Shown: piece after piece, positions 16,882 through 23,730 of the stretch | How the letters are laid out: each line of letters opens with the position of its first letter | Numbering within the stretch: position 1 is the stretch's first letter | NCBI GenBank assembly: GCA_023260255.1 | Contig: JALQVV010000015.1 | Span: 1 to 36,843 of the forward strand | Source: Candidatus Saccharimonadia bacterium | GTDB lineage: Bacteria; Patescibacteriota; Saccharimonadia; Saccharimonadales; Saccharimonadaceae | Direction of reading: 5' to 3' | Length of the DNA: 36,843 bases | Program-made: the position numbers and the translations under genes | The notes under the pieces: model-generated | Told to the model about the DNA's origin: nothing | The model's input: only the letters and a program-made list of their open reading frames with translations | Databases searched by the model: none

Positions 16882-17058
16882 TTACGAATTGATATTCGAT
16901 TGGTTATTTAAGTCTTCTTCGGTTTGTCGTCTGATTTCTTCTACGACTTTTTCGTGTTTGTATAGTTCATACAAAAAGCGCGACATCTCCTCAAACGCTT
17001 TTTCTCTATCAGATTTCTTTACGGGCTGCTGCTCGTTTTCACATAAGTTGTTAGACAC
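16882..17058 (-). CDS. Possible small protein upstream of the recombinase (58 aa or more)
   Basis: Too short for the ORF track. The minus-strand frame is open from about 17155 to the stop at 16882-16884 and its sequence looks protein-like, with a charged helical C-terminal part (SDREKAFEEMSRFLYELY). No ATG starts the whole frame; a GTG at 17058 with AGGA 9 nt upstream gives 58 aa. The open frame continues upstream (TIVITLDDCRIGHFD), so either an unusual start is used or this is a remnant. It ends 35 nt before the recombinase start, in the same direction, so the two may be co-transcribed. No function can be assigned. Confidence 0.4.
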   Translation of the reverse strand: MSNNLCENEQQPVKKSDREKAFEEMSRFLYELYKHEKVVEEIRRQTEEDLNNQSNINS

Positions 17059-17078
17059 ATCAAAATGTCCTATTCTGC

Positions 17079-17112
17079 AATCGTCTAACGTGATGACTAT
17101 TGTTAGACGATT
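17079..17112. repeat. Perfect 11-bp inverted repeat upstream of the recombinase module
   Basis: AATCGTCTAAC and GTTAGACGATT are separated by 12 nt. A further GTTAGAC half-site lies at 17050-17056. No T tract follows, so a regulator or recombination-factor binding site is more likely than a terminator. It falls in the 335-bp gap between the recombinase and the 257-aa gene. Confidence 0.6.
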
Positions 17113-17182
17113 ACTTCCGTCATCACACTTATGACTATAGATAGGACAATATAATCATTAAATTGACAAATAATACTGTGCT

Positions 17183-17947
17183 TTATATGTCCCTGTTTAG
17201 ACGTTTCTTTCCTCTTAGGATAATTTTTTTAATGCGCCCAACATTTACTTCTGGGTCTGTGTCGGGATAGTGTTTTAATGCTATCTGCCTATAAGTTAAG
17301 CCTCGTTCTTTGTCGCGAATCATATCTAAGTGCTGCATATCATTGGTGCGTGTTTTTCGCAGACGCTTACCAACTCCGAGAGGCTTAGAAACTACCTCCC
17401 ACGCATTAATATAGTCTTCGTAGCGTAAGCCTGGTTTTAGACGTACAAGAACTTCATTGTCATTATTAACTTCTTCAATCCATACAGTTTTTGGAAAGAT
17501 GAATAATGGCTTCTTTGGCTTAGTTTGATTAACAATATAATCTCCGACATAATACTTCCAGGCTTCATCAAGCCCAGCGGATTTTAGAACTTTATCAATT
17601 TCGTTATAGAATACTGCTTTATATTTTTCATAATCTTTATGGCTTCTACCAAGCAGACTGCCGCTCAAATGTTTGATTACCCACTTCGTAGTATCTTCTG
17701 TCTCAATGGGTTCTTCATTTGTAAGATTTAGATTCTTTCTAGCCTCTAATACCGCTACCTGAAATGCTGGCTTTTCAAGTACAAACATTTCATCTTTTAA
17801 ATAGTCCTTGGTATATTGCTCGCCAACATACTTTTGTAACATGACGCGTAGACCCGTTAAACGGTATCTATTTTCATCATCGTCTCTTATTTGCGAGTCT
17901 TGCCAACTAGCCGCCGCACGACGCTTTTCATCATCTCTCGAAGCCAT
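17183..17947 (-). CDS. Island protein with C-terminal helix-turn-helix, unknown family
   Basis: I do not recognise the family. The 254-aa protein is hydrophilic and mixed alpha/beta. Its last 45 residues (RDKERGLTYRQIALKHYP, then VNVGRIKKIILRGKKRLN) look like a helix-turn-helix of the sigma-70 region 4 or phage-regulator type, so DNA binding is likely. ATG at 17947 lies 7 nt after a TACAAT box; the track start at 17956 overlaps that box. The gene overlaps the upstream 62-aa ORF and follows the 72-aa gene, forming a compact unit pointing toward the recombinase. It could regulate excision or cargo; a palindrome at 18374 is a candidate target. Confidence 0.65.
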   Translation of the reverse strand: MASRDDEKRRAAASWQDSQIRDDDENRYRLTGLRVMLQKYVGEQYTKDYLKDEMFVLEKPAFQVAVLEARKNLNLTNEEPIETEDTTKWVIKHLSGSLLGRSHKDYEKYKAVFYNEIDKVLKSAGLDEAWKYYVGDYIVNQTKPKKPLFIFPKTVWIEEVNNDNEVLVRLKPGLRYEDYINAWEVVSKPLGVGKRLRKTRTNDMQHLDMIRDKERGLTYRQIALKHYPDTDPEVNVGRIKKIILRGKKRLNRDI

Positions 17948-18075
17948 ATAAAACATTGTAGTTGCTTGAATGGCTTTTTGTCATTTCTCACTGTTCCAGT
18001 CTCTGTTTTTGCTTTAGGCGGAGTAATAATTAAATCCTCTCCGTCAACGATAAACCTATTTGAGCGTTGATTCAT
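17887..18075 (-). CDS. Small basic island protein (62 aa), unknown
   Basis: The frame begins MNQRSNRFIVDGED and ends with a basic tail VVRRLVGKTRK. ATG at 18075 follows the stop of the 72-aa gene after one base (TAAGATG), which suggests translational coupling; the track start at 18099 is less likely. It overlaps the start of the 257-aa-frame gene by about 60 nt. No family recognised. The unusual overlap leaves some doubt that it is real. Confidence 0.45.
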   Translation of the reverse strand: MNQRSNRFIVDGEDLIITPPKAKTETGTVRNDKKPFKQLQCFIWLREMMKSVVRRLVGKTRK

Positions 18076-18076
18076 C

Positions 18077-18295
18077 TTAGTAGCTATTCCGCATTGCACT
18101 AATAAAATCTATGACTGGATAGCTTTTCTGGTTGTGTAATGTCGCAATTTCTTTTGCTCGCATATTAACACGCTTAATGATTGGAGCTGCTAATTCTTTT
18201 GCTTGCTCACGCGTAATTTCTGCAGAAACATACATTCTTTTTATTTCGGCTAAAGTAGCTCTATTATTTACCGCTTCATCTGATATTTCCGCCAT
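18077..18295 (-). CDS. Small helical island protein (72 aa), unknown
   Basis: The ORF track gives a 169-aa frame, but its first 97 residues run antisense through the structured leader of the PH-domain gene and look non-coding. From ATG 18295 the protein is a charged, helical 72-aa chain (MAEISDEAVNNRATLAEIKR, later ITREQAKELAAPIIKR). A TAGAAT box lies 7 nt before this ATG. It heads the three-gene unit transcribed toward the recombinase. Small proteins of this sort next to serine integrases can be directionality factors, but that is only a positional guess. Confidence 0.6.
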   Translation of the reverse strand: MAEISDEAVNNRATLAEIKRMYVSAEITREQAKELAAPIIKRVNMRAKEIATLHNQKSYPVIDFISAMRNSY

Positions 18296-18302
18296 ACTGC
18301 GT

Positions 18303-18308
18303 ATTCTA
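18303..18308 (-). promoter_or_regulatory. -10 box of the small-gene unit, leaderless arrangement
   Basis: TAGAAT, then 7 nt, then the ATG of the 72-aa gene. It is back to back with the plus-strand promoter at 18361. Confidence 0.5.
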
Positions 18309-18360
18309 TAGCCAGTTATATAGAAGTCGAGCCATATTGGGGTTATCTGGGATAATCCTA

Positions 18361-18388
18361 TATAATGCTGACAAGTGGCATTGCCACT
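18361..18388 (+). promoter_or_regulatory. Promoter and start-site palindrome of the PH-domain operon
   Basis: A TATAAT box (18361-18366) is followed by the perfect palindrome AGTGGCA-T-TGCCACT (18374-18388), which would sit right at the transcription start. This is a classic repressor position; as RNA it would form a small 5' hairpin. The island HTH protein is a candidate binder. Confidence 0.6.
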
Positions 18389-18545
18389 CGACCTAGAGCC
18401 GCCGCAAGGACAGGTATGGTCAACGAAATCTACAACGAAGAAATGCTCGTCATAGGGTGCTATTCGTTGTAGTTGCAGTTGGAAACGACTGTAGGGGCGA
18501 AAGCTCCGCTCTGTGGCGAGCTTTTTGTTTGCCGTCAAAACTTTA
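18389..18545 (+). ncRNA. Structured leader RNA, attenuator-like, upstream of the PH-domain gene
   Basis: The 150-nt leader contains an 18-codon ORF (18416-18472, MVNEIYNEEMLVIGCYSL) with AAGGA upstream. A perfect 10-bp stem inside that ORF (CTACAACGAA 18430-18439 with 18463-18472) includes its stop codon. A 7-bp GAAA-loop hairpin follows (18475-18492), then GGGGC-GAAA-GCTCC (18494-18507), and finally a terminator stem (18500-18526) followed by T residues that shares bases with the previous hairpin. Two mutually exclusive 3' structures after a leader ORF is the layout of translation- or ligand-controlled attenuators. No known riboswitch class was recognised. Confidence 0.6.
18500..18526 (+). 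terminator. Conditional intrinsic terminator in the leader
   Basis: AAAGCT and CGC pair with GCG and AGCTTT around a 6-nt loop with one bulged C, followed by further T residues. The 5' arm overlaps the competing GGGGC/GCTCC hairpin, so only one of the two can form. Confidence 0.65.
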
Positions 18546-18559
18546 ATTAGGAGAATGTC

Positions 18560-18952
18560 GTGCAGCAGGAAAAACAGTATAGGCAAAGTAAGAACGCTAT
18601 TTTAATCAACTATATAATCTACCGATGGATTATAGCTGCGTTCACCTGTGGCATATTAGCCTTACATGATTGGCTCAACTTTAGAAATACTAAGTTAACA
18701 TTTGAAAAGAACTTCATTGTTTACGTTACAGGTGGCTTCACAACACGCAGCCAAGAAATTCCCTATGAAGATATTATGAGCGTGAATGTAGACCAGTCTA
18801 TTATCGGGCAATGGTTCAATTACGGAACTTTGAATATTGTTATGAAAGAGTCGCGCGACCTTGTTGCATTCAAATTCATCCACGACCCTGAAACAGTTAG
18901 GAAGTCAGTACAAGAGACTTACGTCCGCTCGATGAAGATGAAAATGAGCTAG
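18560..18952 (+). CDS. Small membrane protein with bacterial PH (bPH2-like) domain
   Basis: 130-aa protein with one hydrophobic segment near residues 15-37 (LINYIIYRWIIAAFTCGILAL) and a PH-like domain after it: NTKLTFEKNFIVYVTGGFTTRSQEIPYEDIMSVNVDQ. The pattern of a strand, TTRSQEIPYEDI and VDQSIIGQWFNYGTLNI matches the YdbS/bPH_2 family, in which the loop before a conserved G-x-x-FNYGT segment is typical. Such proteins usually have two spans; here only one is clear, so it may be a shortened form. The start is GTG at 18560 with AGGAG 6 nt upstream. It is directly followed, with no gap, by the zinc-ribbon gene and is controlled by the leader upstream. Confidence 0.75.
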   Translation: MQQEKQYRQSKNAILINYIIYRWIIAAFTCGILALHDWLNFRNTKLTFEKNFIVYVTGGFTTRSQEIPYEDIMSVNVDQSIIGQWFNYGTLNIVMKESRDLVAFKFIHDPETVRKSVQETYVRSMKMKMS

Positions 18953-20140
18953 ATGTTCACATATCTAAAAGAGAGGGAGCACTACGAAACTCTTTACGAT
19001 GAAATCACCATAGAACTCTGTCGCGATAAAGAGGAGGTTTTACGAAAAGTTTATAACGAAGCTAAAGCAAAAGGCTTTCCTGAGATTGAGGATAAAAGCA
19101 AAGACCCTGAGCACGAGGCACTTCGTGTATTCAACATGATTCATTATTTTGAGGTTGATTTGCTTGCTGGTGAGCGTTGGGAGAGGCGTAGCGAAACAAT
19201 TCAAGAATGGATAGACGGGGACACCGCAAAAGACCAAAGAGTCAGTGACGCAAGATTATCGGCTGAGCCGAAATGTGTTCATTGCAATAAAACTGGACTG
19301 CGAATTATCGACAAGGATTTGCATCATCAGGGTAATGATTACGAACATGAAGATGTACTGTTTACGCTCGAATGTGCCGCCTGCGATAAACGCACTGCCG
19401 TCTGGCAGGACGGAACATTATGGGAACGAATATCTACTCCTTGCCCCAAGTGCTCTCAGACAATGTCAGAAACAAGCAGACGGGCAAAATACTCAATAAC
19501 AACTACTTATACTTGCCCAAACTGTCAGCATGCTTATAAAGACAAGCTCGACTTAGGTGTAAAGAAAGATAAGGAGAAACCCGACCCATATTGGGAAGAG
19601 GATAAGGCGCGATTCTTATTGACCGATGAAAAGGGACAAGAATATCTTAAGGGTAAACGAAACCTCGAAGAATTAGCTAAATGGGGCAGAGAGTTCAAAG
19701 AACGCCAAGCCAACAAAGATTTATACGAGGCCGTCGCTCAAATTCAAAAGATAAACATAGGGCAACTTGATAGTATTTTGAAACCCTCGATTGAAAAAGC
19801 TGGCTACACCGAGCTTACTTTCGATAAGCCAAAAGTAGGTAAAGATGTCTATGTTGGTTTTAGCTGTCTTGACGGGAAATCAGACCGAGCCGAATATGAC
19901 AGTCGCAAGCAACTAAAGAAAACAGTTGATGGGGTACTGGAAGAAACAAACTGGCGGCTAATGAGTGATGGAGTATCTTATAGGCTTGGTTATTTGTCTG
20001 GAAGAGTGCGAGCGTACGAAGATGAACAGGACTTAATCAAAATAGTTAATAGGCAGATAGCAGCAAAGCCCAGCAGAACTTCAACTAGCAATAGTCAACA
20101 CACCTTTAAGGGCAAGGACGGTACGGATATAATCCTGTAA
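18953..20140 (+). CDS. Double zinc-ribbon protein, unknown family
   Basis: I do not recognise the full-length family. The 395-aa protein has four CxxC pairs (CVHC, CAAC, CPKC, CPNC) between about residues 105 and 195, enough for two zinc ribbons. An N-terminal helical region (1-100) and a charged C-terminal region follow, with a predicted alpha/beta section near 265-375 (YTELTFDKPKVGKDVYVGFS). No membrane span or catalytic motif is evident. The ATG immediately follows the TAG of the PH-domain gene, so the two are one operon and probably function together, perhaps with the PH protein holding it at the membrane. It ends flush against the convergent 4-TM gene. Confidence 0.7.
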   Translation: MFTYLKEREHYETLYDEITIELCRDKEEVLRKVYNEAKAKGFPEIEDKSKDPEHEALRVFNMIHYFEVDLLAGERWERRSETIQEWIDGDTAKDQRVSDARLSAEPKCVHCNKTGLRIIDKDLHHQGNDYEHEDVLFTLECAACDKRTAVWQDGTLWERISTPCPKCSQTMSETSRRAKYSITTTYTCPNCQHAYKDKLDLGVKKDKEKPDPYWEEDKARFLLTDEKGQEYLKGKRNLEELAKWGREFKERQANKDLYEAVAQIQKINIGQLDSILKPSIEKAGYTELTFDKPKVGKDVYVGFSCLDGKSDRAEYDSRKQLKKTVDGVLEETNWRLMSDGVSYRLGYLSGRVRAYEDEQDLIKIVNRQIAAKPSRTSTSNSQHTFKGKDGTDIIL

Positions 20141-20953
20141 CTATTTGCCATTTTTCCAGTAGTTTCTCACACTCTCTGATTTAAGGTCAGCCATTATGAA
20201 CTTACCTGGTCTAACAATATAGAACTCAACCAAACTTCGTAAGATTATATAAACCATAATAAAAACTATATTAAGGAGAGCAACGATAATAATATTATGA
20301 ATATCAGATTCATATAACTTCCCATTACCACCACCTGACGTAATAATAAGTCCATATATTGAAAAGAGAATCGCGAAAATACCCGTTTGAGTAATGTACT
20401 TGTCAATTGCAAAATAATAGCTCAACTGCCCACGCTCAAATAAAGCAAGTCTCTTTCTCGTTAGGTAGTCGTGGCTTGTGACGAATAGTGAAAAAACGGC
20501 TATGAATATAGAAACCGCTGTTAGTAACCCGCTAAATACCTCATTAATAGAGTTACTGTCTGCATACATGTAGCCAAGAACATTGAGAATAACTAAAGGC
20601 AATAAAATCTTTCCAAATCTCATTACCCTGGACACTATGGCACTTCCCTGAAATAGCTCGTCAATTACAAACTTAAAATAATTTCCGTCTTTTTTAGATA
20701 CATTAACGACTTCGATGTGCGCTTTATCAACAAAGCTAAAATCAGCTTCTTTTCTGTAGTTTTCGACAGCAAATTCAACACCAGATAGTTCTTTGAATAA
20801 AACAAAACACATATCGTGCATAAGCAACACACGACATGATTTATCATCGAGAAACTTATAGATAGTTTTTACTTCTTCAAGTTCTACTTTGAGTAGACCA
20901 CCCTTTGTAGCCTTAAGTGTTTCGATAAAACCTTTATCAATTACTACTTTCAT
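20141..20953 (-). CDS. 4-TM membrane protein, third gene of the RT operon
   Basis: No family recognised. The 270-aa protein has a soluble N-terminal part of about 115 residues, beta-rich (KVVIDKGFIETL, then SCRVLLMHDMCFVLFKEL), followed by four hydrophobic segments: roughly 120-138 (ILLPLVILNVLGYMY), 146-165, 197-215 and 225-245, and a short basic tail. A sensor-like head on a small membrane bundle is the build seen in membrane effectors of abortive-infection systems, but this is inference. Its ATG at 20953 overlaps the 3' end of the 312-aa gene by 17 nt, so the two are co-translated. Its stop codon abuts the convergent zinc-ribbon gene with no spacer. Confidence 0.75.
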   Translation of the reverse strand: MKVVIDKGFIETLKATKGGLLKVELEEVKTIYKFLDDKSCRVLLMHDMCFVLFKELSGVEFAVENYRKEADFSFVDKAHIEVVNVSKKDGNYFKFVIDELFQGSAIVSRVMRFGKILLPLVILNVLGYMYADSNSINEVFSGLLTAVSIFIAVFSLFVTSHDYLTRKRLALFERGQLSYYFAIDKYITQTGIFAILFSIYGLIITSGGGNGKLYESDIHNIIIVALLNIVFIMVYIILRSLVEFYIVRPGKFIMADLKSESVRNYWKNGK

Positions 20954-21875
20954 TATTGAACATGTCTATCTGCTCATTATTTGAGCGTCTTACTGTTCTA
21001 AGTGTATCAGCTCCTTGAAGCTTTTCGAGTATTGAGCCTATCTGGTTCTCTAAATCATAATCGCCTGAATCTATGGTAATTACCTCTTTTTTCTTTGTCA
21101 GACCATATTCCGTACGAACCACGGAGTCTTTCTTATATACAATCTTTATCGGTTTTCTAGACCCCTCTAACATCGCTCGAACAATTGGGTCTTTCTTGAA
21201 ACTCTCACCTTGCTTTGCTTTCACTGAAACTTTTTCGGTATTATTTCCGAATCTAAGAGCAGCTTCTTCCATGGCTGGTTGGTACGCATCAATTGGATTA
21301 AAATAAGTCTGATATTTATCACCTCTCAGCCTCTTTTCCTCCAAGACAAGATTCCTGTCAAAATCCTCAAGTTCAAGCTCAGATACAGAATCCGCTTCGG
21401 TATAGAAAATCTCCAAAATACGTCCTCTATCCACTTCATCTTGTGTGTAATCAAATGTGGATACAAGAAACTTTCCGTCAGAGGAAGATGCGATTAATTT
21501 CCATAAACCCACAAACTTCTTTATAATCTGCGTCGTTCCTGGTAGGTCAGCGGAGCGTTTCGCTTGAAGGTAAAGTTCGTACTTTCTCGGATAAAATACA
21601 AAAAGATATTCACCTGTATCTCTAATCTTTTGACTCTCTTCAAGCTTTGTTTCAGTATAATCAGTGACTACTTTCGGGTATTTTTGGACGAAAAGACCAT
21701 AAATCGCGTCATTGGTATGCCCACAATGAGCAAATCCATATTTTCGGTCTTCATCTTCTCCTTCAAAAGGCTGTTTGGAGAGTAAATCGGTGAATTTTTC
21801 AATATCCCCTAATTCGACTTTATCAGCTCCCCAATAAGGGTCACGTGCTTTAAGTCGATTAAGAGTAATATCCAT
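20937..21875 (-). CDS. Unknown 312-aa protein, second gene of the RT operon
   Basis: No family recognised. A hydrophilic protein without signal or membrane segments. The middle part is strand-rich and looks globular (YLFVFYPRKYELYLQ, FVGLWKLIASSSDGKFLVST), and the last 40 residues are charged and partly disordered. It contains no clear nuclease, kinase or NTPase motif. It lies 58 bp after the RT stop, with a TATAAT-like box 11 nt before its ATG, so it may also be transcribed on its own. It overlaps the membrane gene downstream. By position it is an accessory or regulatory component of the RT system; it may link the RT product to the membrane protein. Confidence 0.7.
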   Translation of the reverse strand: MDITLNRLKARDPYWGADKVELGDIEKFTDLLSKQPFEGEDEDRKYGFAHCGHTNDAIYGLFVQKYPKVVTDYTETKLEESQKIRDTGEYLFVFYPRKYELYLQAKRSADLPGTTQIIKKFVGLWKLIASSSDGKFLVSTFDYTQDEVDRGRILEIFYTEADSVSELELEDFDRNLVLEEKRLRGDKYQTYFNPIDAYQPAMEEAALRFGNNTEKVSVKAKQGESFKKDPIVRAMLEGSRKPIKIVYKKDSVVRTEYGLTKKKEVITIDSGDYDLENQIGSILEKLQGADTLRTVRRSNNEQIDMFNNESSN

Positions 21876-21933
21876 CAGTTGTGCTGATTATATTACTTTA
21901 TCTTGATGAGGCAAACCACATGCATTATAAGTG

Positions 21934-23493
21934 TCATGCTGCCAAGGTTCTCTTTGCATAATTTGCAGCACTAACTAAATGAGGCTCAGATACCACAGTA
22001 TCCCTCAAAAATGAATCGCGCGTCCTGACCTCTAGCCTGTTAAGGGAGCAGAGTACTGCTTCCTTTTCTTGTGCAGACGAGGCTTGCGTAAAGCTATCCC
22101 TAATTCTCGTCAAATCATGGTGCTCACCAAGCACTCCTAAAACCTGCTTAGCTATCGCCCGATAATACGCAGGCTTATTGTTATCAAATGCCACTGAGCG
22201 CATAAAGTCCAGAAAATCAGTGGATTGATAACTCTCATTAAAGAGCCACTGCGATATTAGATAATTCTGGTAGTCATAAACAGCATTGGTTGAATTCATA
22301 AACACAACCAACTGTGAATATACAATGCTACGCGATGACACCTTTCCAAAATATTTTAATATATACGAGGTTTCTTGCGGATGCTTTTCAAGTAAATCAA
22401 GACAGTAGCTTATTGCTAGTTCATCACCCGCATTCCCTAATTTATTGAGTAGGTAGTGGAAAAGTGTTTTATCAAACTCATTATTGTTGCCTGACAGAAA
22501 ATAGTCGTTAAAAGCTTGCTTGATAACATCGAGCTGCTCTGCATTAGGGCGTCCCGTATTTACTTGGATTTCAACAGCATAAGGATAACCTTCAACTTCA
22601 ACAAAATCAACCTCGCTTCTCAACTTTTCATGCAAGATATCTATGACTGTCGCTTTGCCAACTATCTCTAGCTTCGCCTCCTCAACTTGGAGTATCTTTG
22701 ATTTTGCCGATTGAAGATTAAGACCTCTTTTACGTAGAATATCCGTGAGTGCCATGAGTGCCTTTTTTGCCTCCGATACTGAGTTACAAAAAACTCTAAT
22801 ATCATCTACGAACCTAATCTGTTCATAGCCAAGATTTCGCATTTCAATGTCGACTCCACTCATATAAAGTTTCGCGAGTAGGTGCGATGCGCTGACACCT
22901 TGCGGAAGTCCTTTTGTGCCAACTTGGCTCCATTTTTTTAACAGTTTCCTGATTTCAGTTACCTTATCGGATGGGACTCCAATGCGTCTCAAATCAGCAA
23001 GGAGAAGATTATGGTCAATATTCTCGTAGCACCCTGTTACATCTGTGATGACTACAAACTGAAAACCCTGGTTTAGCTTATCAAGACTTCTGTCTTTAAA
23101 CTCATCCCAGCAAACAAACTGATGTTTATACCACTTATCACTACTAGCATTTGGTTGTAGTTGGTAAGCAAAATCGGATACTCCCTGCAATGGTAAGAGT
23201 TCTGTGCGGAACTTTTCATATTCACTATCAAGAAGTAATGTGTATGCGATTTGGTCGTCAATTGTTAAAATCGCGCCTGGTCGAACCGCACCCTTACCTT
23301 TTGGAACGTCAGCAATGACACATGGCTGAGGGACATATCTGCTTTCTTCAAGGTCACTCTTTATTTTTTCTAACCTTGCCTCTCGTTCACTCTCGAAAAG
23401 TTCGACTTCATAAGGATAGCGAACAAAGTTCAAGCCATTCTTTATGTCTTCTTTGACTATATCGTGAGAACGACGCGGGTTTGTAATTGTCAT
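21934..23493 (-). CDS. Reverse transcriptase, defence-type (DRT/Abi-like) candidate
   Basis: RNA-directed DNA polymerase of 519 aa. Palm motifs are in order: ILTIDDQIAYTLLL (about 75-88), VVITDVTGCYENID with the first catalytic Asp (D151), GLPQGVSASHLLAKLY (195-210), RFVDDIRVF with the YxDD-equivalent FVDD (D230, D231), and GLNLQSAKSKIL. All three catalytic aspartates are present. The C-terminal 240 residues are helical, HEAT-like, as in AbiA/AbiK and several DRT proteins. There is no maturase, endonuclease or integrase domain, no retron-like msr/msd was seen, and no DGR template/variable repeat was noticed. It leads a three-gene operon with a protein of unknown family and a 4-TM protein. A TATAAT box lies 6 nt before the ATG. 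Confidence 0.9.
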   Translation of the reverse strand: MTITNPRRSHDIVKEDIKNGLNFVRYPYEVELFESEREARLEKIKSDLEESRYVPQPCVIADVPKGKGAVRPGAILTIDDQIAYTLLLDSEYEKFRTELLPLQGVSDFAYQLQPNASSDKWYKHQFVCWDEFKDRSLDKLNQGFQFVVITDVTGCYENIDHNLLLADLRRIGVPSDKVTEIRKLLKKWSQVGTKGLPQGVSASHLLAKLYMSGVDIEMRNLGYEQIRFVDDIRVFCNSVSEAKKALMALTDILRKRGLNLQSAKSKILQVEEAKLEIVGKATVIDILHEKLRSEVDFVEVEGYPYAVEIQVNTGRPNAEQLDVIKQAFNDYFLSGNNNEFDKTLFHYLLNKLGNAGDELAISYCLDLLEKHPQETSYILKYFGKVSSRSIVYSQLVVFMNSTNAVYDYQNYLISQWLFNESYQSTDFLDFMRSVAFDNNKPAYYRAIAKQVLGVLGEHHDLTRIRDSFTQASSAQEKEAVLCSLNRLEVRTRDSFLRDTVVSEPHLVSAANYAKRTLAA

Positions 23494-23499
23494 GGCATT

Positions 23500-23505
23500 A
23501 TTATA
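23500..23505 (-). promoter_or_regulatory. -10 box of the RT operon, leaderless arrangement
   Basis: TATAAT, AATGCC, then the RT ATG. This leaves no room for a long 5' noncoding RNA on the RT transcript itself unless it starts from an upstream promoter. Confidence 0.55.
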
Positions 23506-23534
23506 TTACAAGACTTAGTGGTGTAACTACTGCT

Positions 23535-23670
23535 GGGTATTAATATAAATTACTTTGTCGTCCCCGTATCTTATGCTGCTGGAATCGGTTGTCTAGTAGT
23601 CCTCTCCATCTCATCAGTTCCTCAACGATAATATAAACTACTTCCCTGGTCGACCTCCATGAAATCATCT
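23535..23670 (+). repeat. Intergenic element copy A (before the EEP gene)
   Basis: First of four diverged copies. It shares with copy B the runs GTATCTTAT, TCATCAGTTCCTC or GCATCAGTTCCTC, ACGATAATATA and AACTACTTCCCTG, then CGACCTCCA. The ATAATATAAAC stretch is promoter-like. A terminator hairpin follows. Confidence 0.8.
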
Positions 23671-23730
23671 ACTTTATATAAAACAGAGGTCATAAACCTC
23701 TGTTTTTGTTATAAACTAATTCTAGTATGA
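23659..23730 (+). other. Possible leader ORF (23 codons) overlapping the EEP start
   Basis: ATG at 23659 opens a frame (MKSSTLYKTEVINLCFCYKL) that runs through the hairpin and stops with TGA overlapping the EEP ATG (ATGA). This could couple translation or drive attenuation. There is no Shine-Dalgarno, and copy B does not conserve this ATG, so it may be chance. Confidence 0.25.
23681..23707 (+). terminator. Hairpin of copy A
   Basis: AAACAGAGGT and ACCTCTGTTT form a perfect 10-bp stem with a 5-nt loop and trailing T residues, lying between the repeat promoter and the EEP start codon. It would end transcripts from the repeat unless bypassed. Confidence 0.7.

Noticed and set aside
18296-18586. 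N-terminal extension of the 169-aa minus-strand ORF
   Set aside because: It is antisense to the structured leader and PH gene start, has odd composition, and a -10 box lies 7 nt before the internal ATG 18295.
21934-23493. Retron, group II intron or diversity-generating retroelement
   Set aside because: No maturase or endonuclease domain, no adjacent msr/msd-like inverted repeats directly upstream of the RT, and no template/variable repeat pair or target gene noticed by eye.
23640-23680. Right attachment site of the island in copy A (ACCTCCAT resembles the tRNA 3' end CCCTCCAT)
   Set aside because: The same bases are part of the element conserved in copy B, so the likeness to the tRNA end is not specific; serine recombinase cores are too short to identify by eye.
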